In this document: positions 37,701-47,163 of the stretch, piece after piece
How positions within the stretch are numbered: position 1 is the stretch's first letter
How the letters are laid out: every line of letters begins with the position of its first letter
Source of the DNA: Alentia gelatinosa
Lineage: Eukaryota; Annelida; Polychaeta; Phyllodocida; Polynoidae
Reading direction: 5' to 3'
Assembly (NCBI GenBank): GCA_950022655.1
Contig: OX465583.1
Span: 37,785,360-37,849,359, forward strand
DNA length: 64,000 nt
Made by a program: the position numbers and the translations under genes
Notes under the pieces: generated by a model
Databases searched by the model: none
What the model saw: the letters and a program-made list of their open reading frames with translations, nothing else
Told to the model about the DNA's origin: nothing

Positions 37701-38330
37701 TCTAAAAAAGATATCTTCTGTTGGATTCCTGTAAACGTCGACTAAACAAAGTGGGTTGGCATTATTTTTCTTGGAAGGCTGTGGGTTTGTATATTATAGT
37801 TGTAGCAGAGGCACGACACTGTGAATCATTCAAACAATCAAGACATAGGTAGGGATGAAAGTTGGAACTGAGAAAAAAAATCGGAAATTCAAAACGCTTA
37901 TACAGAAGAATCATATATATCACTATTTCGAACTCCGGTATAACGCAAAATCTCGCTTAAGGTGATAATCTTGAATGTTGTCCCCACACAGATTTGATAA
38001 GGTGTCCCTCCAACGTGTCCTCTTAACCGGGGTTAAGAAGCATTCCGTACCGGCATAACCGTTATATCTCTTTTGTGTATACATTCTTTATTTTTCCATC
38101 AGGTGAAAAATTGAATAGTTCATAAAAAAAGTGATTTTTTTTATCAATTGGTACTGAAAAATCCTGCTACCTACTTGCTGTGGGAGTGGAATAACTTCGG
38201 TATTTGATACCATTCGATCAAAAAGCATAACTGCATCTCGTCGATTGGCGATCATCTCACAGTCCTCTGTCACCCAGGCACCGTTCAAGTGGTCTAACCA
38301 CTTAAACTTGACAGGTCCCTGGTGCGCCAT
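10346..38330 (-). CDS. HERC1: HERC1: giant HECT and RCC1-domain protein, first 37 coding exons
   Basis: Partial: the 3' exons lie beyond base 1. Exons (high to low): 38330-38175, 37308-36535, 36000-35902, 35548-35339, 34588-34357, 33930-33851, 33146-33050, 32892-32749, 32297-32170, 31971-31827, 31333-31162, 30698-30564, 29981-29819, 29444-29316, 28682-28506, 27841-27635, 27004-26887, 26472-26269, 25884-25681, 24979-24782, 23685-23571, 23106-22781, 22090-22035, 20901-20689, 19858-19646, 19221-19110, 18613-18370, 17850-17426, 17077-16919, 16425-16322, 15898-15437, 15112-14873, 14573-14490, 13759-13381, 12783-12644, 11625-11462, 11101-10346. The total of 7,964 nt stays in phase. Sequence and domain order follow vertebrate HERC1 (about 4,860 aa), a membrane-associated ubiquitin ligase and guanine-exchange-type protein. 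The start MAHQG matches the family N-terminus. Confidence 0.93.
11632..12000. repeat. Degenerate minisatellite abutting HERC1 exon 36 acceptor
   Basis: Seven or so diverged units of about 35-60 bp share TTATACTAAGTATACACCT and an ACAGTAGACAAAT-like tail. Read on the gene strand, the units resemble the real acceptor region: TGTATACTnAnTATAAT, a pyrimidine or T stretch, then CTnTAG followed by GTGT, the first four bases of exon 36. The match is weaker than in the other arrays. Confidence 0.65.
12022..12643. repeat. 42-bp minisatellite of the HERC1 exon 35 donor junction
   Basis: Units start at 12022, 12064, 12106, 12148, 12190, 12232, 12274, 12316, then after a truncated unit at 12362 at 12387, 12429, 12471, 12513, 12555 and 12597, ending at the true junction (12639-12644). 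On the gene strand a unit reads CTGTAAGAAG (the last 10 exon bases), then GTGAGC plus 26 intron bases. The array is itself duplicated with a 323-bp period (12064 to 12387, 12316 to 12639). Confidence 0.92.
12321..12360 (-). pseudogene. Duplicated 3' end of HERC1 exon 35
   Basis: Forty bases match the end of exon 35 (12644-12683), encoding the [12 protein letters not shown] stretch, exactly 323 bp away. Its donor is dead: gene-strand AAG is followed by CTGAGC in place of GTGAGC. It was copied together with the 42-bp array. Confidence 0.88.
14490..15898 (-). CDS. HERC1: HERC1 exons 31-33: SPRY domain with proline-rich lead
   Basis: Exon 31 starts with a conserved segment ([17 protein letters not shown]). 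It then has about 60 residues rich in Ala, Pro and Thr before [20 protein letters not shown], where the SPRY/B30.2 fold begins (residues about 2030-2180). Exon 32 holds the core: [31 protein letters not shown] and [16 protein letters not shown]. Exon 33 ends it with [19 protein letters not shown] is diagnostic for HERC1 among large HERC proteins. All joints here are phase 0. Confidence 0.94.
16322..19858 (-). CDS. HERC1: HERC1 exons 25-30: middle region with acidic insert
   Basis: Conserved blocks are [10 protein letters not shown] (exon 25), [13 protein letters not shown] (26), [16 protein letters not shown] (27), [19 protein letters not shown] (28), [12 protein letters not shown] (29) and [13 protein letters not shown] (30). 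Exon 28 (425 nt) continues into a Glu-rich stretch of about 90 residues that is unlikely to be globular and reads as expanded low-complexity sequence. Introns 25 and 27 are built largely from repeats of the adjoining splice junction, and intron 26 has a 135-bp tandem duplication. Confidence 0.9.
17851..18260. repeat. Minisatellite of about 36 bp from HERC1 exon 28 acceptor junction
   Basis: About ten degenerate units contain a cATAGATCCTATA-like core at roughly 17844, 17880, 17917, 17951, 17989, 18025, 18060, 18097, 18136 and 18170. On the gene strand each is a T-rich tract, TATAG, then GATCTATnnnGATAACCT, the same bases that form the acceptor and first 18 bases of exon 28. The array fills most of intron 27. 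Confidence 0.88.
18636..18907. repeat. 135-bp tandem duplication in HERC1 intron 26
   Basis: Copies at 18636-18770 and 18771-18907 are over 90% alike, both starting TATTAGCCCATTTCATA. No coding content. Confidence 0.9.
19437..19645. repeat. Minisatellite of about 41 bp from HERC1 exon 25 donor junction
   Basis: Five units at about 19437, 19476, 19519, 19561 and 19601, followed by the true junction at 19646. Plus-strand unit: CTGGTAGTGGTGGATCTA then TATAGCATCACTCTAA. The first half is the last 18 bases of exon 25 in reverse complement. Only the unit at 19601 keeps a GT at the donor position; the others changed it. Confidence 0.85.
20060..20400 (-). pseudogene. Decayed Penelope-like reverse transcriptase fragment
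   Basis: On the minus strand, [16 protein letters not shown] matches motif B of Penelope-type RTs (APSYANLFM in the intact copy). After a frame change comes [12 protein letters not shown], the decayed motif C region (YIDDIFFIWNHG in the intact copy), then HDTIKFTVD. Both catalytic Asp of YIDD are lost. It lies in intron 24 of HERC1 in sense orientation and is clearly older than, and different from, the element at 2219-8284. Confidence 0.75.
20689..30698 (-). CDS. HERC1: HERC1 exons 12-24: helical middle region
   Basis: Segments match the family by eye: [93 protein letters not shown] and [10 protein letters not shown]. Exon 22 carries a lysine and glutamate run (residues about 1340-1375) lacking clear conservation. 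Exon 23 is only 56 nt and is placed by its clean AG and GT sites and its phase. The introns contain a foldback element (21031-21182), a decayed Penelope fragment (about 20.06-20.40 kb), a MITE touching exon 14, and a 35-bp direct repeat (22369-22403 and 22435-22469). Confidence 0.88.
21031..21182. mobile_element. Foldback (MITE-like) element, 152 bp
   Basis: Two arms of about 75 bp, 21031-21105 and 21107-21182, are about 90% complementary. Landmarks are GTGAAAGGAAGTCAAA and TTTTGACTTCCTTTCAC, with GCTTGGAAAAATTA and TAATTTTTCCAAGC. It has no coding potential, and I could not fix a target duplication. Confidence 0.85.
22369..22469. repeat. 35-bp direct repeat in HERC1 intron 22
   Basis: ACATTAACACATACTTTGG and the following 16 bases occur at 22369-22403 and again at 22435-22469. 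Confidence 0.85.
29130..29308. mobile_element. 179-bp MITE with pogo/Tigger-like inverted ends
   Basis: It begins CAGTAGAACCCGGCGTAA and ends TTAGGCGGGGTTCTACTG, flanked by TA on both sides (29128-29129 and 29309-29310), as expected of Tc1/mariner-pogo insertion. The inside repeats GTCCGCTTACGCGGGGTG-like blocks in both orientations. Non-coding. It lies 7 bp past the exon 14 donor of HERC1. Confidence 0.88.
31162..35548 (-). CDS. HERC1: HERC1 exons 4-11: first RCC1-like domain
   Basis: Residues about 344-745 hold a seven-bladed RCC1-like propeller. Typical repeat cores are visible in each exon: [78 protein letters not shown] and [14 protein letters not shown]. Exon joints fall inside the repeats in mixed phases and restore the motif across each splice. 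In vertebrate HERC1 this domain interacts with ARF/Rab-type GTPases. The introns are short, and I see only homopolymer tracts in them. Confidence 0.93.
35902..38330 (-). CDS. HERC1: HERC1 exons 1-3: conserved N-terminus
   Basis: Exon 1 opens [16 protein letters not shown] and ends at the donor GTAGGT. Exon 2 (258 codons) contains LPDFESDAP, the helical RLIVLQRIF segment and [12 protein letters not shown], all recognisable in HERC1 from other animals. Exon 3 is 33 codons. The acceptor TTTTTAG lies 8 bp before the start ATG, so at least one non-coding exon lies upstream. The intron between exons 1 and 2 holds a diverged MITE-like stretch near 37.93-38.06 kb and nothing else I recognise. Confidence 0.93.
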
Positions 38331-39411
38331 ACTGATTACTAAAAAGAAGAACAAATATGTGTTATTACAAGTCAAATGTCCAGTATCCAAGTGTACAACT
38401 GATGCTGTTATAAAAGACACATCAAGTTATCACAATATCAGCAACAAACTGGTTGTTGTTTGAACTATTTACAAGTGTCTATACAATACAATTTGAAAGT
38501 GCGTTATTTTTTTAGATGCAAATTATTTTCAATTCAGAGCTACACTGTGTACATTTGGCCATGTTTTGATTAATCCAATTTCTATACACATCTACATGCC
38601 GATATATTCCATATGGTAAAAAACAAAACAAGACCCATAGTTGGAATTCTAATTACTTCACCTAGGGACTGTCATTCAAGACTGTAATATAAACAAAAGT
38701 ATATTTACTATTGAAACAAACAATGCATTTTTAACGGATATAGCCATAGCCTGTCTTTATAGTAGCACTGATTTAGCGATTAACAAATAAGGCAACTGCA
38801 TACTATAGTCGATTGCAGGACGTTAGGGCTCACTAGCTGAAAGACAGGACACTAGGGCCCTCTCCCAGGGTGAGAAACCCTCAGTCACGCTACTGATGCC
38901 ACAACCACACCTATGGTGCCGGTAGGGAGAAATAGCAGAAGTGGTCATTGGAGCCCACCTATTTGTGCAGATGTCGTTAATGTTCAATATCTCTGCTAAT
39001 ATAGGCAGTATAGACATAATTCAAACAGTACAGTAATCAGCACATTTTAATCTACCCGTGTGCAAGACAAGAACACAATGAATATAGACAAATACTGACT
39101 TGCATAGCAGCATTTACACTCACCAGCACTCACCCCACTACCATGCTACGGCCATGCCTGTGCTTTGCAATAATTACACTGCAGCAGTCTTAATATGTAG
39201 CACCCACCTACTACTAGCACTGTTCTGTGCGAAAAACGGCGCTTTTTAGTGCGAAAAATGGCACGCGATTTCCGCAAATATTATGAAATGTAAGTAATGA
39301 TTTGATGTGTATGCTTAGTTCAATGATTTATGTCGATGTTATGATAGGTGAGACCTAACGTCCTGATAGGTGGGCCCTAACGTCCTGACTTACAGGTGTG
39401 GGCCCTAAAGC

Positions 39412-40009
39412 GGGATTCGCAGGGAGAGACTCATGTACTTGAGACTGGTGTACCTTACCTATTTCCCAATGATTTTCCCTGTGTCGAATAATCTCCCAGA
39501 AGAATTCTAAAATGGGGATTTCCAAGTCTCAGGGGAAAATGGCAGATGGGCTTCACACAGAACGACACAGCCGGTACATAGTCTCAGACAAGCTCCCTTT
39601 CACAGGGTACGTAGTCTATGAGTTGCAGCTTTTCCCAGTGTGAATAGCTTCCTTGAGACTCATGTACCAATGACTAATACCTAGTCCAGGGTACATAATC
39701 TCTGGTGTAGGGCCTCATCCTGTGTGAACCCCTGGAAACGCACACCACTGAGACTAGGGGACCCTCATTACCGGCAGAAGGTACGCCAGTCTCACCAAAA
39801 TGCCCTGACATTTTTAAACATGTTTAAAATCCAAATTGCTTGAGACTATGTACCTTAGCAAGGGAAATTGATGCAGACAATTTTCCCTTCTCCACCTCAG
39901 TGTCAGGGAACTGAGACCTAGGGGTTTCACACGAGGAGAATAATGTACTGGTGAATAATCTCAGGTGTCAGACAAACCTGGAGGTACATGAGTCTCTATG
40001 CGGAATCCC
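39412..40009. mobile_element. Non-autonomous DNA transposon of about 600 bp with terminal inverted repeats
   Basis: The left end GGGATTCGC...GAGACTCATGTAC pairs with the right end GTACATGAGTCTC...GCGGAATCCC, about 26 bp each. The inside repeats 'gagactcatgtacc'-type motifs several times in both orientations. No open frame. No clear target duplication. Confidence 0.75.
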
Positions 40010-40069
40010 ATCTAATTTTACATGTACCCTATAATATAGATGAACCCTTAAAGATTATAGAACTACCAT

Positions 40070-40560
40070 TAAGTGGGTATTCCACCGACTAGGTGTTCTT
40101 TCAACACTAGGCCAGCCTCTCAGCTGGGCTCCTACCCGGCGTCTGCTTTCCAGCCAGCCGAAAATGACATCGACATGGCGCCCATACACCAAGACCACGC
40201 GCCTGACAGGCGCAGCCGCAATGTGCAGATTGTGGCGCTGTCTGGTGGACGTTGGCCACACTAACATGCTAAGTGAGTTCCTTGTTCACTCAATGGGGGG
40301 CGAATCAAATGTGGTACTGCTGAACAAGGCAATTTCCACCATGTTGGGATTTGTATGGATCAATGAGAGCTCTTCAACTTTTACGCTGAATATTGAGGTA
40401 AATAAAGATAAAAATTGATATTGTGAATGTGTATAGCTGACTCTGGCACTAAAATTCTCCCCAAACTACCACAACTGTCCAAATTTTCAGTCTTAGCTTG
40501 TTGGTTTGCGGCCCGCGGGTGTTGCCCATTTATGTTGACTGCGTTCACTGCGGTATAGGC
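40070..40560. repeat. Diverged copy of the repeat family at 41541-42630
   Basis: Shares with 41.54-42.13 kb a TATTCCACC start, CTGTCTGGTGGAC, an ACTAACnTGC block, GGTAAATAAAGATAA and a CCnCAACTGTCC block in the same order. Together these show two copies of one repeat, both heavily mutated. No protein coding seen. Confidence 0.65.
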
Positions 40561-41258
40561 TGTGAAGCATGTTAAAACATTCTGTGTATTCTAGCTGGCA
40601 AAAGCTAATATATAAGCTTTTGCCGGGTTGGAGAAAAGCCCCCAGGCTTGTGGGATTATGTAGCCCAGGTGGGACACTGGGTACAAAACCTCCTGGTGAA
40701 ACAGTGGTGAACGACTATTTAAGCTGGTCTCTCGCTGGGCTGATCCTCAGCAACCTCGAGGCGATGCTCTAACAAACTCTACCAAGAGTGGATTACACCT
40801 GGTAACTAAGACCCAGTGCCTGCTAGGCTGGGTTAGGGGTAACTGCCAACCTGTTCCACCAGACAGGTTGCCACCTCTTTGAGGCCACGCTGTGTGGTTG
40901 AGTGTGATGTATGTATTAAGAATATCACAGGGTGCCTCCTAACAGGTCCTCGCTCTAGATAGTGGTAAGGGCACAACTGTTTGCACTGCCACCCCTAGTG
41001 TTTGTACCGTCCCCTATCTTCGTTTGGACTGACCCCCAAATAGGGTATATAAGGAAGCAGATTTCCACCATGACATGATTTGAACCCATACATCAAGGCG
41101 TCAACATCTCCAGGCTGCTCAGCATTACCACCACTACAGTGTCAGGCTTGAAGACCATAGGACACTAGGCTACAGAGGCCTTCACTGAGGATTGGGCTTC
41201 TCCACGAGCTGCTATCACCCCAGCACTGGAAGAGCAGAGAATGATGACTACTACCACT

Positions 41259-41407
41259 TTATCCTCTCCCTAATATAAAATCCCATAGGCTTAACATTGA
41301 GTTTCCGTATGCCACGCTGACTGGCATACAGAGTTTTATATGCCACTAGTGGCATACAGAATTGTTATCACGTTATATTAAAAAAACGAGGAGATAGGGT
41401 AGGATAA
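41259..41407. mobile_element. MITE of about 150 bp, family A copy 1
   Basis: Ends TTATCCTCTCCCT and AGGGTAGGATAA are inverted. The inside has CATAGGCTTAAC and a nested palindrome TATGCCACTAGTGGCATA. The relative at 46528-46656 shares ends and layout. Confidence 0.75.
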
Positions 41408-41540
41408 AATCAAAACCTGATTTGTTTGAATCTTGTCCATTGCATGCCACTCCTGGAGTTTTGGCTCCGGACTTCACTCAGCTTCGCCTCATGAAGTCAC
41501 TATACCAAACTCCAGTTGTGGCATATGGTGGCCAAGATTA

Positions 41541-42630
41541 ATGGGGCTATTCCACCAAAAAGGCCCTCAGCAGGCGGGTTTTTGCCCTCCAGCCGGCATT
41601 TGCCGCCGGGGCCCGCCGCCCAGCCGCCCCTAAACCCCTAAATTCTCCAAGCTGTTCCACCAAAGCCACCACGAGGCGACCAACAGGTGTACACAAGGCG
41701 CCCGGCAAGCGCCCATAGAGCCGGCCGGACCCGGCGCGGCGATACACTCGCAGCGGGTTTGCTATTGCTGTCTGGTGGACATTCACGGCACTAACGTGCA
41801 AGCCTGAGGTTCTCTATCGATCCGATAGGCGGCGCGGCAAGCAGCGTTACACTACGACACTCACAAGCCGTGAAAGCAGCGTATTGAGTGGAGCAGTGTG
41901 TCGTCGTGTCAGGATTAGTACGGGAACGCTTTATAGCTCGTCAATTTTGCACTTGATTCTGCTTTAAACCGAACACTGAAGGTAAATAAAGATAAGGCTT
42001 AATGTTATGAATGTGTATATTCGACTCTGGTGCCTATATTCTGCCCAAACTGCCGCAACTGTCCGAACTTTCGGTGTCTGTGTATTGGGATACCGTTCGC
42101 GGGCCTGCCAGCTCAATATTGATGGTGTATATCATAGTATATGCGGGCAAGCGGTCAACGCGTACCTGGGGAACAGCTCTAGGCGTGCTCTTGGCGTCAC
42201 TCTCGATGTAGTTCTTGGCATGCCAGCTGGCCTCCCAGGGCCTTAAAATCAAATCAAACGGTTTTCCTCCAGCAGGGCTTTGCGGGGGAGGTCGCGATCA
42301 TAATGCCCGGCCGGCCTTCTCTGTGGTTATCACTTTATTTTGGTGGAACACCTCCAAAATTGGCTATTGCACCGAGTATTGTCCCCGGCCGGCGACCACC
42401 AACAGATCAGCCGATACTGCCCGGCTATGGGGTTTTGGAGGCACGGGGGATAGGCCGGTGGCCGGCAGGGGCCGGCCATGAGGGGCCTGTGAGCTCTCAT
42501 GAGCTGTTCCACCAAGCAGATTATCGCCGCTGGCAGAAGGTTTGGGACGGCTATTGCCGCCGATCGCCAATAGGCGACCCCAAGGGGCCCGGCCTGGTCT
42601 TGTGCCTCCTTGGTGGAATAGGCCCATAAA
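41541..42630. mobile_element. GC-rich non-autonomous DNA element, 1.09 kb, terminal inverted repeats
   Basis: Left end ATGGGGCTATTCCACCAA and right end TTGGTGGAATAGGCCCAT are inverted. Several internal GTTCCACCAA or TTTGGTGGAAC motifs in both orientations look like subterminal transposase sites. No transposase frame. GC content is well above the surroundings. Confidence 0.75.
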
Positions 42631-43720
42631 ACTCATCCAGTTTTACGATAATATGCCACTGGTTTTGGATCATCTATATCCACCAGTTAAAGAGACATTC
42701 ACCAGCAACTGAAGGTCGTAGACTGTGGGCACTGCTGTAACAAAGAGGACTTGTATCATATGAACACTACAGAAGTGAACGTGATTTTGTATGTTGATGA
42801 GAATTGTTATATAACTGTATATTTTGTCATAATATATGTTATGAATACATATCTGTGTATGGTTATCTGTCTTCTTCATTGAGTATAGAAGATATTCCAA
42901 ATTCTCTTTTCATGTCAGTCACTGTGTTAGCTAGTCTATAAGATTAGGATTTAGTTACTGTATGTGACATGGGGTACGTTTTCGCCTAGATCTAGGTGGT
43001 GGAACACACCCTAGAGATCTAGAATCTATTTATAGACATAGCGTCTGAACGATCGATATTATAGATGGAAGATTTAATAGATCACTCGAGTCTAGGGAGT
43101 AGGGTATAACTGTTAGGTAGCATTCTTGGTTTTGCAAGACAAAATCAACATCATCATTTTAAATAATTTCAGTTGTTTATGAATTACATATTTCAATTAG
43201 GATAATTAGAGAAAATCTAAAATTAAATCAATAATGATAGCGTACACCGTCTGGTGATTTTTCCGGCTGGTCACCAAGGTTCCTCAAAATATGATAAAAC
43301 ATGAATGCACTCTACTTCCCTACAGGGGCTAGGGGCTACAACTTTAGCCCAGTCTTTTTATCACTGAAGCAAAGTTTCGAGTTCTATCATAAAGATTATA
43401 GACATATGAAAGAGGCGATACCCGTAGATCAGACACGGGATGGATCGTCTGAAGAAACTCAAGTCATCCCAAGTATATCTAGAATCTAGCAGTACTACAG
43501 ATTCTCAAATACCCAATGCCGCTTGGAAGAAAGAGAATTACACATTTTACCTTGCCACCTAAGCTTGAAAACGACCTTCTCCTAGTGTGCAGACATTGGA
43601 CTGGATTATTTAGGCTGATAAAGTGAAACCTATAATAGAGAGTAACATTCTATGAAATCTTTTTTAGAAAAGCAGACGCATCTTGTGTGGTTTGACACAA
43701 ACGAGATTCGTCTATGTTTA

Positions 43721-43790
43721 CGTCGCTTACCGCGCGCAGCTTCCGGTGGCAACATCCGGTGATGCAGACTGGGCACGTGAGAAAGATGTA
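43721..43790. promoter_or_regulatory. Candidate bidirectional promoter and first exons of HERC1 (-) and the C5orf63-like gene (+)
   Basis: A short GC-rich island in AT-rich DNA has two ETS-type sites (CTTCCGG at 43740, ATCCGG at 43754) and an E-box CACGTG (43774). A minus-strand donor GTAAGCGACG (43730-43721) and a plus-strand donor GTAAGTAAAC (from 43788) point outward from it, 57 bp apart. HERC1 and the glutaredoxin-like gene both have an acceptor just before their start codon and so need upstream non-coding exons. Confidence 0.5.
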
Positions 43791-44468
43791 AGTAAACAGT
43801 TTACGAAAGGTAGATACACCCGTGCGATCTCTAGCATAACTCTGGCGGTTTTCGTATATTTCTATGTCATTTGGCATATATGCATGGCAGTGCGAAATTC
43901 AGTGTTGGAGTGTGCACTGAAAAATACCAAGAAAACTGTTAAGCGGTGTATTATCGCCCTCTTACTTTGGATCTGAGTTTGGTTTGGTTTCATTTGTGTT
44001 CCCTGATTTGTGTTCTCAGTTCTGTCCACAGGGAGAAATGAGATCCGACAGATGAGGTTCCATGTCTATAACTGTGACTTAAGGTCCCACTGCAAGTATT
44101 CCTTCTGACTCTCCTCAGTTAGGATTTAAGCGTTTTTGTTTTCCTCTGTTTTTCCGCCTAACCATTTAAGTTTTAAAATTCACCGTCACCGTCCTTGTTG
44201 AGCTTTTTTTTTAAAAGAATTGAGGAAAAACATATTTTTCAGTACATTTATAAATCAAGTACATGTAAATATAAATTGGCTTATTTTGTACATTAAGACT
44301 GGATAAACTGGACAACACGTTAAATTTACTTATTTAGAATTAGAATGGACTCTAAGAAACCAGTTTTGATTGATAATTGCGTGGACAGTGTATGTAGTTG
44401 TAGAGCTTTATGTCTATGATAATTGTCATTATTCAAAAATCGGCAGATGGTGCCACTCAGAATTGTAG

Positions 44469-44583
44469 GGTAAAACTGCAGATCCGTGGTCTCTAGCGTG
44501 TAAGCATAGGAAATGTCACTTTGCGGTCTCGTATCGGGCCGGGAAAGGCTTATAAGCTAGAGGCCACGGATCTGCAGTTTTAC
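44469..44583. mobile_element. Foldback element, 115 bp
   Basis: The arms GGTAAAACTGCAGATCCGTG... and ...CACGGATCTGCAGTTTTACC are 29 bp with one mismatch, around a 57-bp GC-richer loop. Confidence 0.85.
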
Positions 44584-44640
44584 CACGAGGGATACTACAG
44601 AGCTAACAATGTAGTTGTCAAAAAATTATTTTGGGCATAT

Positions 44641-44790
44641 AATAAATATAGAACGACCTACCATGCTTGTTCAAGCTACAAAACTCTATGATAACTTAAG
44701 ATTCGCAAGGAATGCTTGTTCCATATGAACCTTAAATTATCAGTTTGTACCTTGTACAGCAAGGTCAGGTCGTTCTCTATATATATTACC
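44641..44790. mobile_element. Foldback-like element of about 150 bp
   Basis: ATATAGAACGACCTACCATG at the left pairs with AGGTCAGGTCGTTCTCTATA at the right, with short gaps. Non-coding. Confidence 0.6.
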
Positions 44791-44854
44791 ACAACCTGGC
44801 CTAATAGCTAATGTTTTAGTCGATGCGCACAGACCAACATTCCATATCAAATAA

Positions 44855-45340
44855 GAAACTAACAAGTTTTGGTCAAAATTGTTGTTCTCATTAAGTTTGA
44901 TGCAGAATGATTTGAACAAGGCGATACTGTAGTGAGTATCATGTACTGTTCAAACGAATACTGGATTCCACGCTTGGTAGCCAGCATGCTTTGGATGCCC
45001 CGCTTCATAAAATTGGACGCTACGCTTGGTTTTCCCGAGGTAACACTCTTGCACTCACTCCGGAACCACGTAACAAACAATGACAAATAATCATATATTT
45101 CCTTTTGTGAATAAAAATATAAACCCACAAACTGTTTTTTTGCACAGCTTCAACTATCTATTGATGTTTATTCCAAGTTCCTACATTAATTATTGATAAA
45201 GTTCTGACATCAATTATTTATATAAAAGCGTAGATTCTGTCCGTCACCTGTTGAAAACGAAAGCATGCTGGGTACGAAGCGGGGCGGCCAGATACCGTTC
45301 AAACGAGTTGAATAACAATGACTTTGACCAAAATGAGTTG
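44855..45340. repeat. Imperfect inverted pair of about 485 bp
   Basis: AAGTTTTGGTCAAAATTGTT at the left and the reverse complement of CAATGACTTTGACCAAAATG at the right. TTCAAACGA, AGCATGCT and GCCCCGCTTC blocks are also shared in opposite orientation. Probably a diverged non-autonomous DNA element. Confidence 0.5.
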
Positions 45341-45944
45341 CATTCAATATTTATCTCACCCCTGTTCACACTAAAAAATGGATGATGCACAGGATATATA
45401 CACTATGTAGAATGGACTGCCAAGTGCCCGCTTACGCGGGGTGGCCGCTTACGCAGGGTCTTCAGGTTTACACTGGTTAATATAATCCTTAATTGCCTAT
45501 TAGATCTATTTCTATAGTATAATTATGAATAGAAATAATCATTATATGGAATCTTTATCAAATATATGTGTTTTTAGATAACAAGCAATTACATCTAGAA
45601 TAAGGAATGAATTAATGAATGAATTGATCAATATTTGTAAAACTGTACAAATATACATGATTTGTTTGCTAAATTCACACCCAGCCCGCCCCACACCTCC
45701 ACCTGCAGCCTATCCGGGCCCTCTCACCTCCCAACTGTGTATCTGCGACAGCTTTCACACCTACCCGCTTCCGCCCGCTATGGACTGTCCCCCCTCCACT
45801 CACAAAGCCCGCCCAGGCCCGCTAGACAACATCAACACACTCATATTGTCTCACCTGTGGAGGTGGACTTTTATACCACGCCAAAAACAAATTAATCTCG
45901 ATAATCAGGAGTGTTTTCCTCACACTGATAAGCAATTTTTGCCA

Positions 45945-46127
45945 GGGTGTCCGTCTGAGGTGTCCGCTTATGCAGGGTTTTAGGCCTTTTCGTACAGAAA
46001 TAACTGTCCGCTTACGCGGGGTGCTCGCTTACATGGGGTTAAATGAAACATCTAAAAGAGGGAAAAATTCCGTTCCGAGCAAAACTATCTGCTTACGCGG
46101 GGTGTTCGCTTACGCGGGGTTCTACTG
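45945..46127. mobile_element. Pogo-like MITE, relative of 29130-29308
   Basis: Carries CCGCTTACGCGGGGTG blocks, a GTTCCGAGCAAA block and the end GGGGTTCTACTG followed by TA, as in the copy at 29130-29308. The left end is decayed; further CCGCTTACGCGGGGTG blocks at about 45427 may belong to a second broken copy. Confidence 0.7.
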
Positions 46128-46527
46128 TATACGGCATGGGTATATAGTAATTTGCCATATGTATATCATTTACATCAAGGGTATATAATAGAATATAATT
46201 ACGTCTATTAAAGTTAAGGGTGGTACCCACTGCTTCCAACACACTCTGACAAGGCTTAGGACACACTCCAACAAAGAAAATCCCTATCGGAAGAGCTCTG
46301 TCGGAGTATGTCGTAAAGCCTTGTCAATGGTGTCTTGGGGGTTTGGTGGGAAAAGAAAGGTTGCCACAGTACCGACAGACAACCAGCTCACTTGGAGGAC
46401 TTTATCTATATAGGAAATATACTGAGAAATATGATTTTCTTCAATTTTCTGGACAAAAACCCGACCTTAGTGAATTAATATATTTTATCAATAGTATTAG
46501 AAATCCTAACAGATATCAATAACCATG

Positions 46528-46656
46528 TTTATCCTACCCCTAATAAAAATGCCATAGGCTTAACCTGGGATTTGTTTATGTCACGAGTGTGACATAAAGT
46601 GTTGTTTATGTCACTACTTTCTAATACTTAAAAAATGTGGAAACGGGGTAGGATAA
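46528..46656. mobile_element. MITE of about 130 bp, family A copy 2
   Basis: Ends TTATCCTACCCC and GGGGTAGGATAA are perfect inverted repeats. It contains CCATAGGCTTAACC as in 41259-41407, and a palindrome TGTCACGAGTGTGACA. Confidence 0.8.
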
Positions 46657-47163
46657 AATTTAGACGCTTACATTTCGCTATTGTACATCCGCAAGTTCTT
46701 ACATTAGTTTAGCTTCATTCAAACATTATATGGATTATTTAATAATGTAAAACAGTGTAGATATAAACGGATGTGAAGAAGTAATGATGATGATGAGACA
46801 AGAGAGACAAGGCTAGACTAGTAGCACAACTGCAAAATATTAATGATAATGGGTATTCACATGAATGAAGGTTAGAGAAATGGGTAGTGTGGCCTCTAGG
46901 TTCGTTCTTACCCACCAGGTGTTGAATAGCATTTTTTGTACAAAATGTCTACAAAATGGACCAGGTTGGTTTCTTCAAATTCTTATCCTCCATGTCATGC
47001 TTTCTTCATCTTTCCCTAAGCACTAACCTTGTTAGAAAATAAAAAGGCATGGCCAGGCCGCATTCTTGTGTTTCTTGATGTTCTGAAAAATATGATCTGC
47101 ATATATTTTCAATTTTTCTTTTACTTTTTTGTACTTTTAGTGAAATGAATCAATGAATGAATC

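Larger units (their letters stand above)
38339..43720 (-). other. Large 5' intron of HERC1 with repeats
   Basis: Between the acceptor before the start codon and the proposed first exon. No coding sequence is seen. It contains the inverted-repeat elements at 39412-40009, 40070-40560, 41259-41407 and 41541-42630. A stretch at about 40.6-41.2 kb has a TATATAAGG box (41045) and could be remains of an LTR, but I found no partner. The intron assignment depends on the 5' exon call at 43.73 kb. Confidence 0.55.
43791..47140. other. Probable 5' intron of the C5orf63-like gene, repeat-rich
   Basis: No coding sequence seen. Holds foldback elements at 44469-44583 and 44641-44790, an inverted pair at 44855-45340, a pogo-like MITE ending at 46127, and a family A MITE at 46528-46656. 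A (C,T)-rich stretch near 45.68-45.85 kb is open in two frames but looks low-complexity. Confidence 0.5.
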
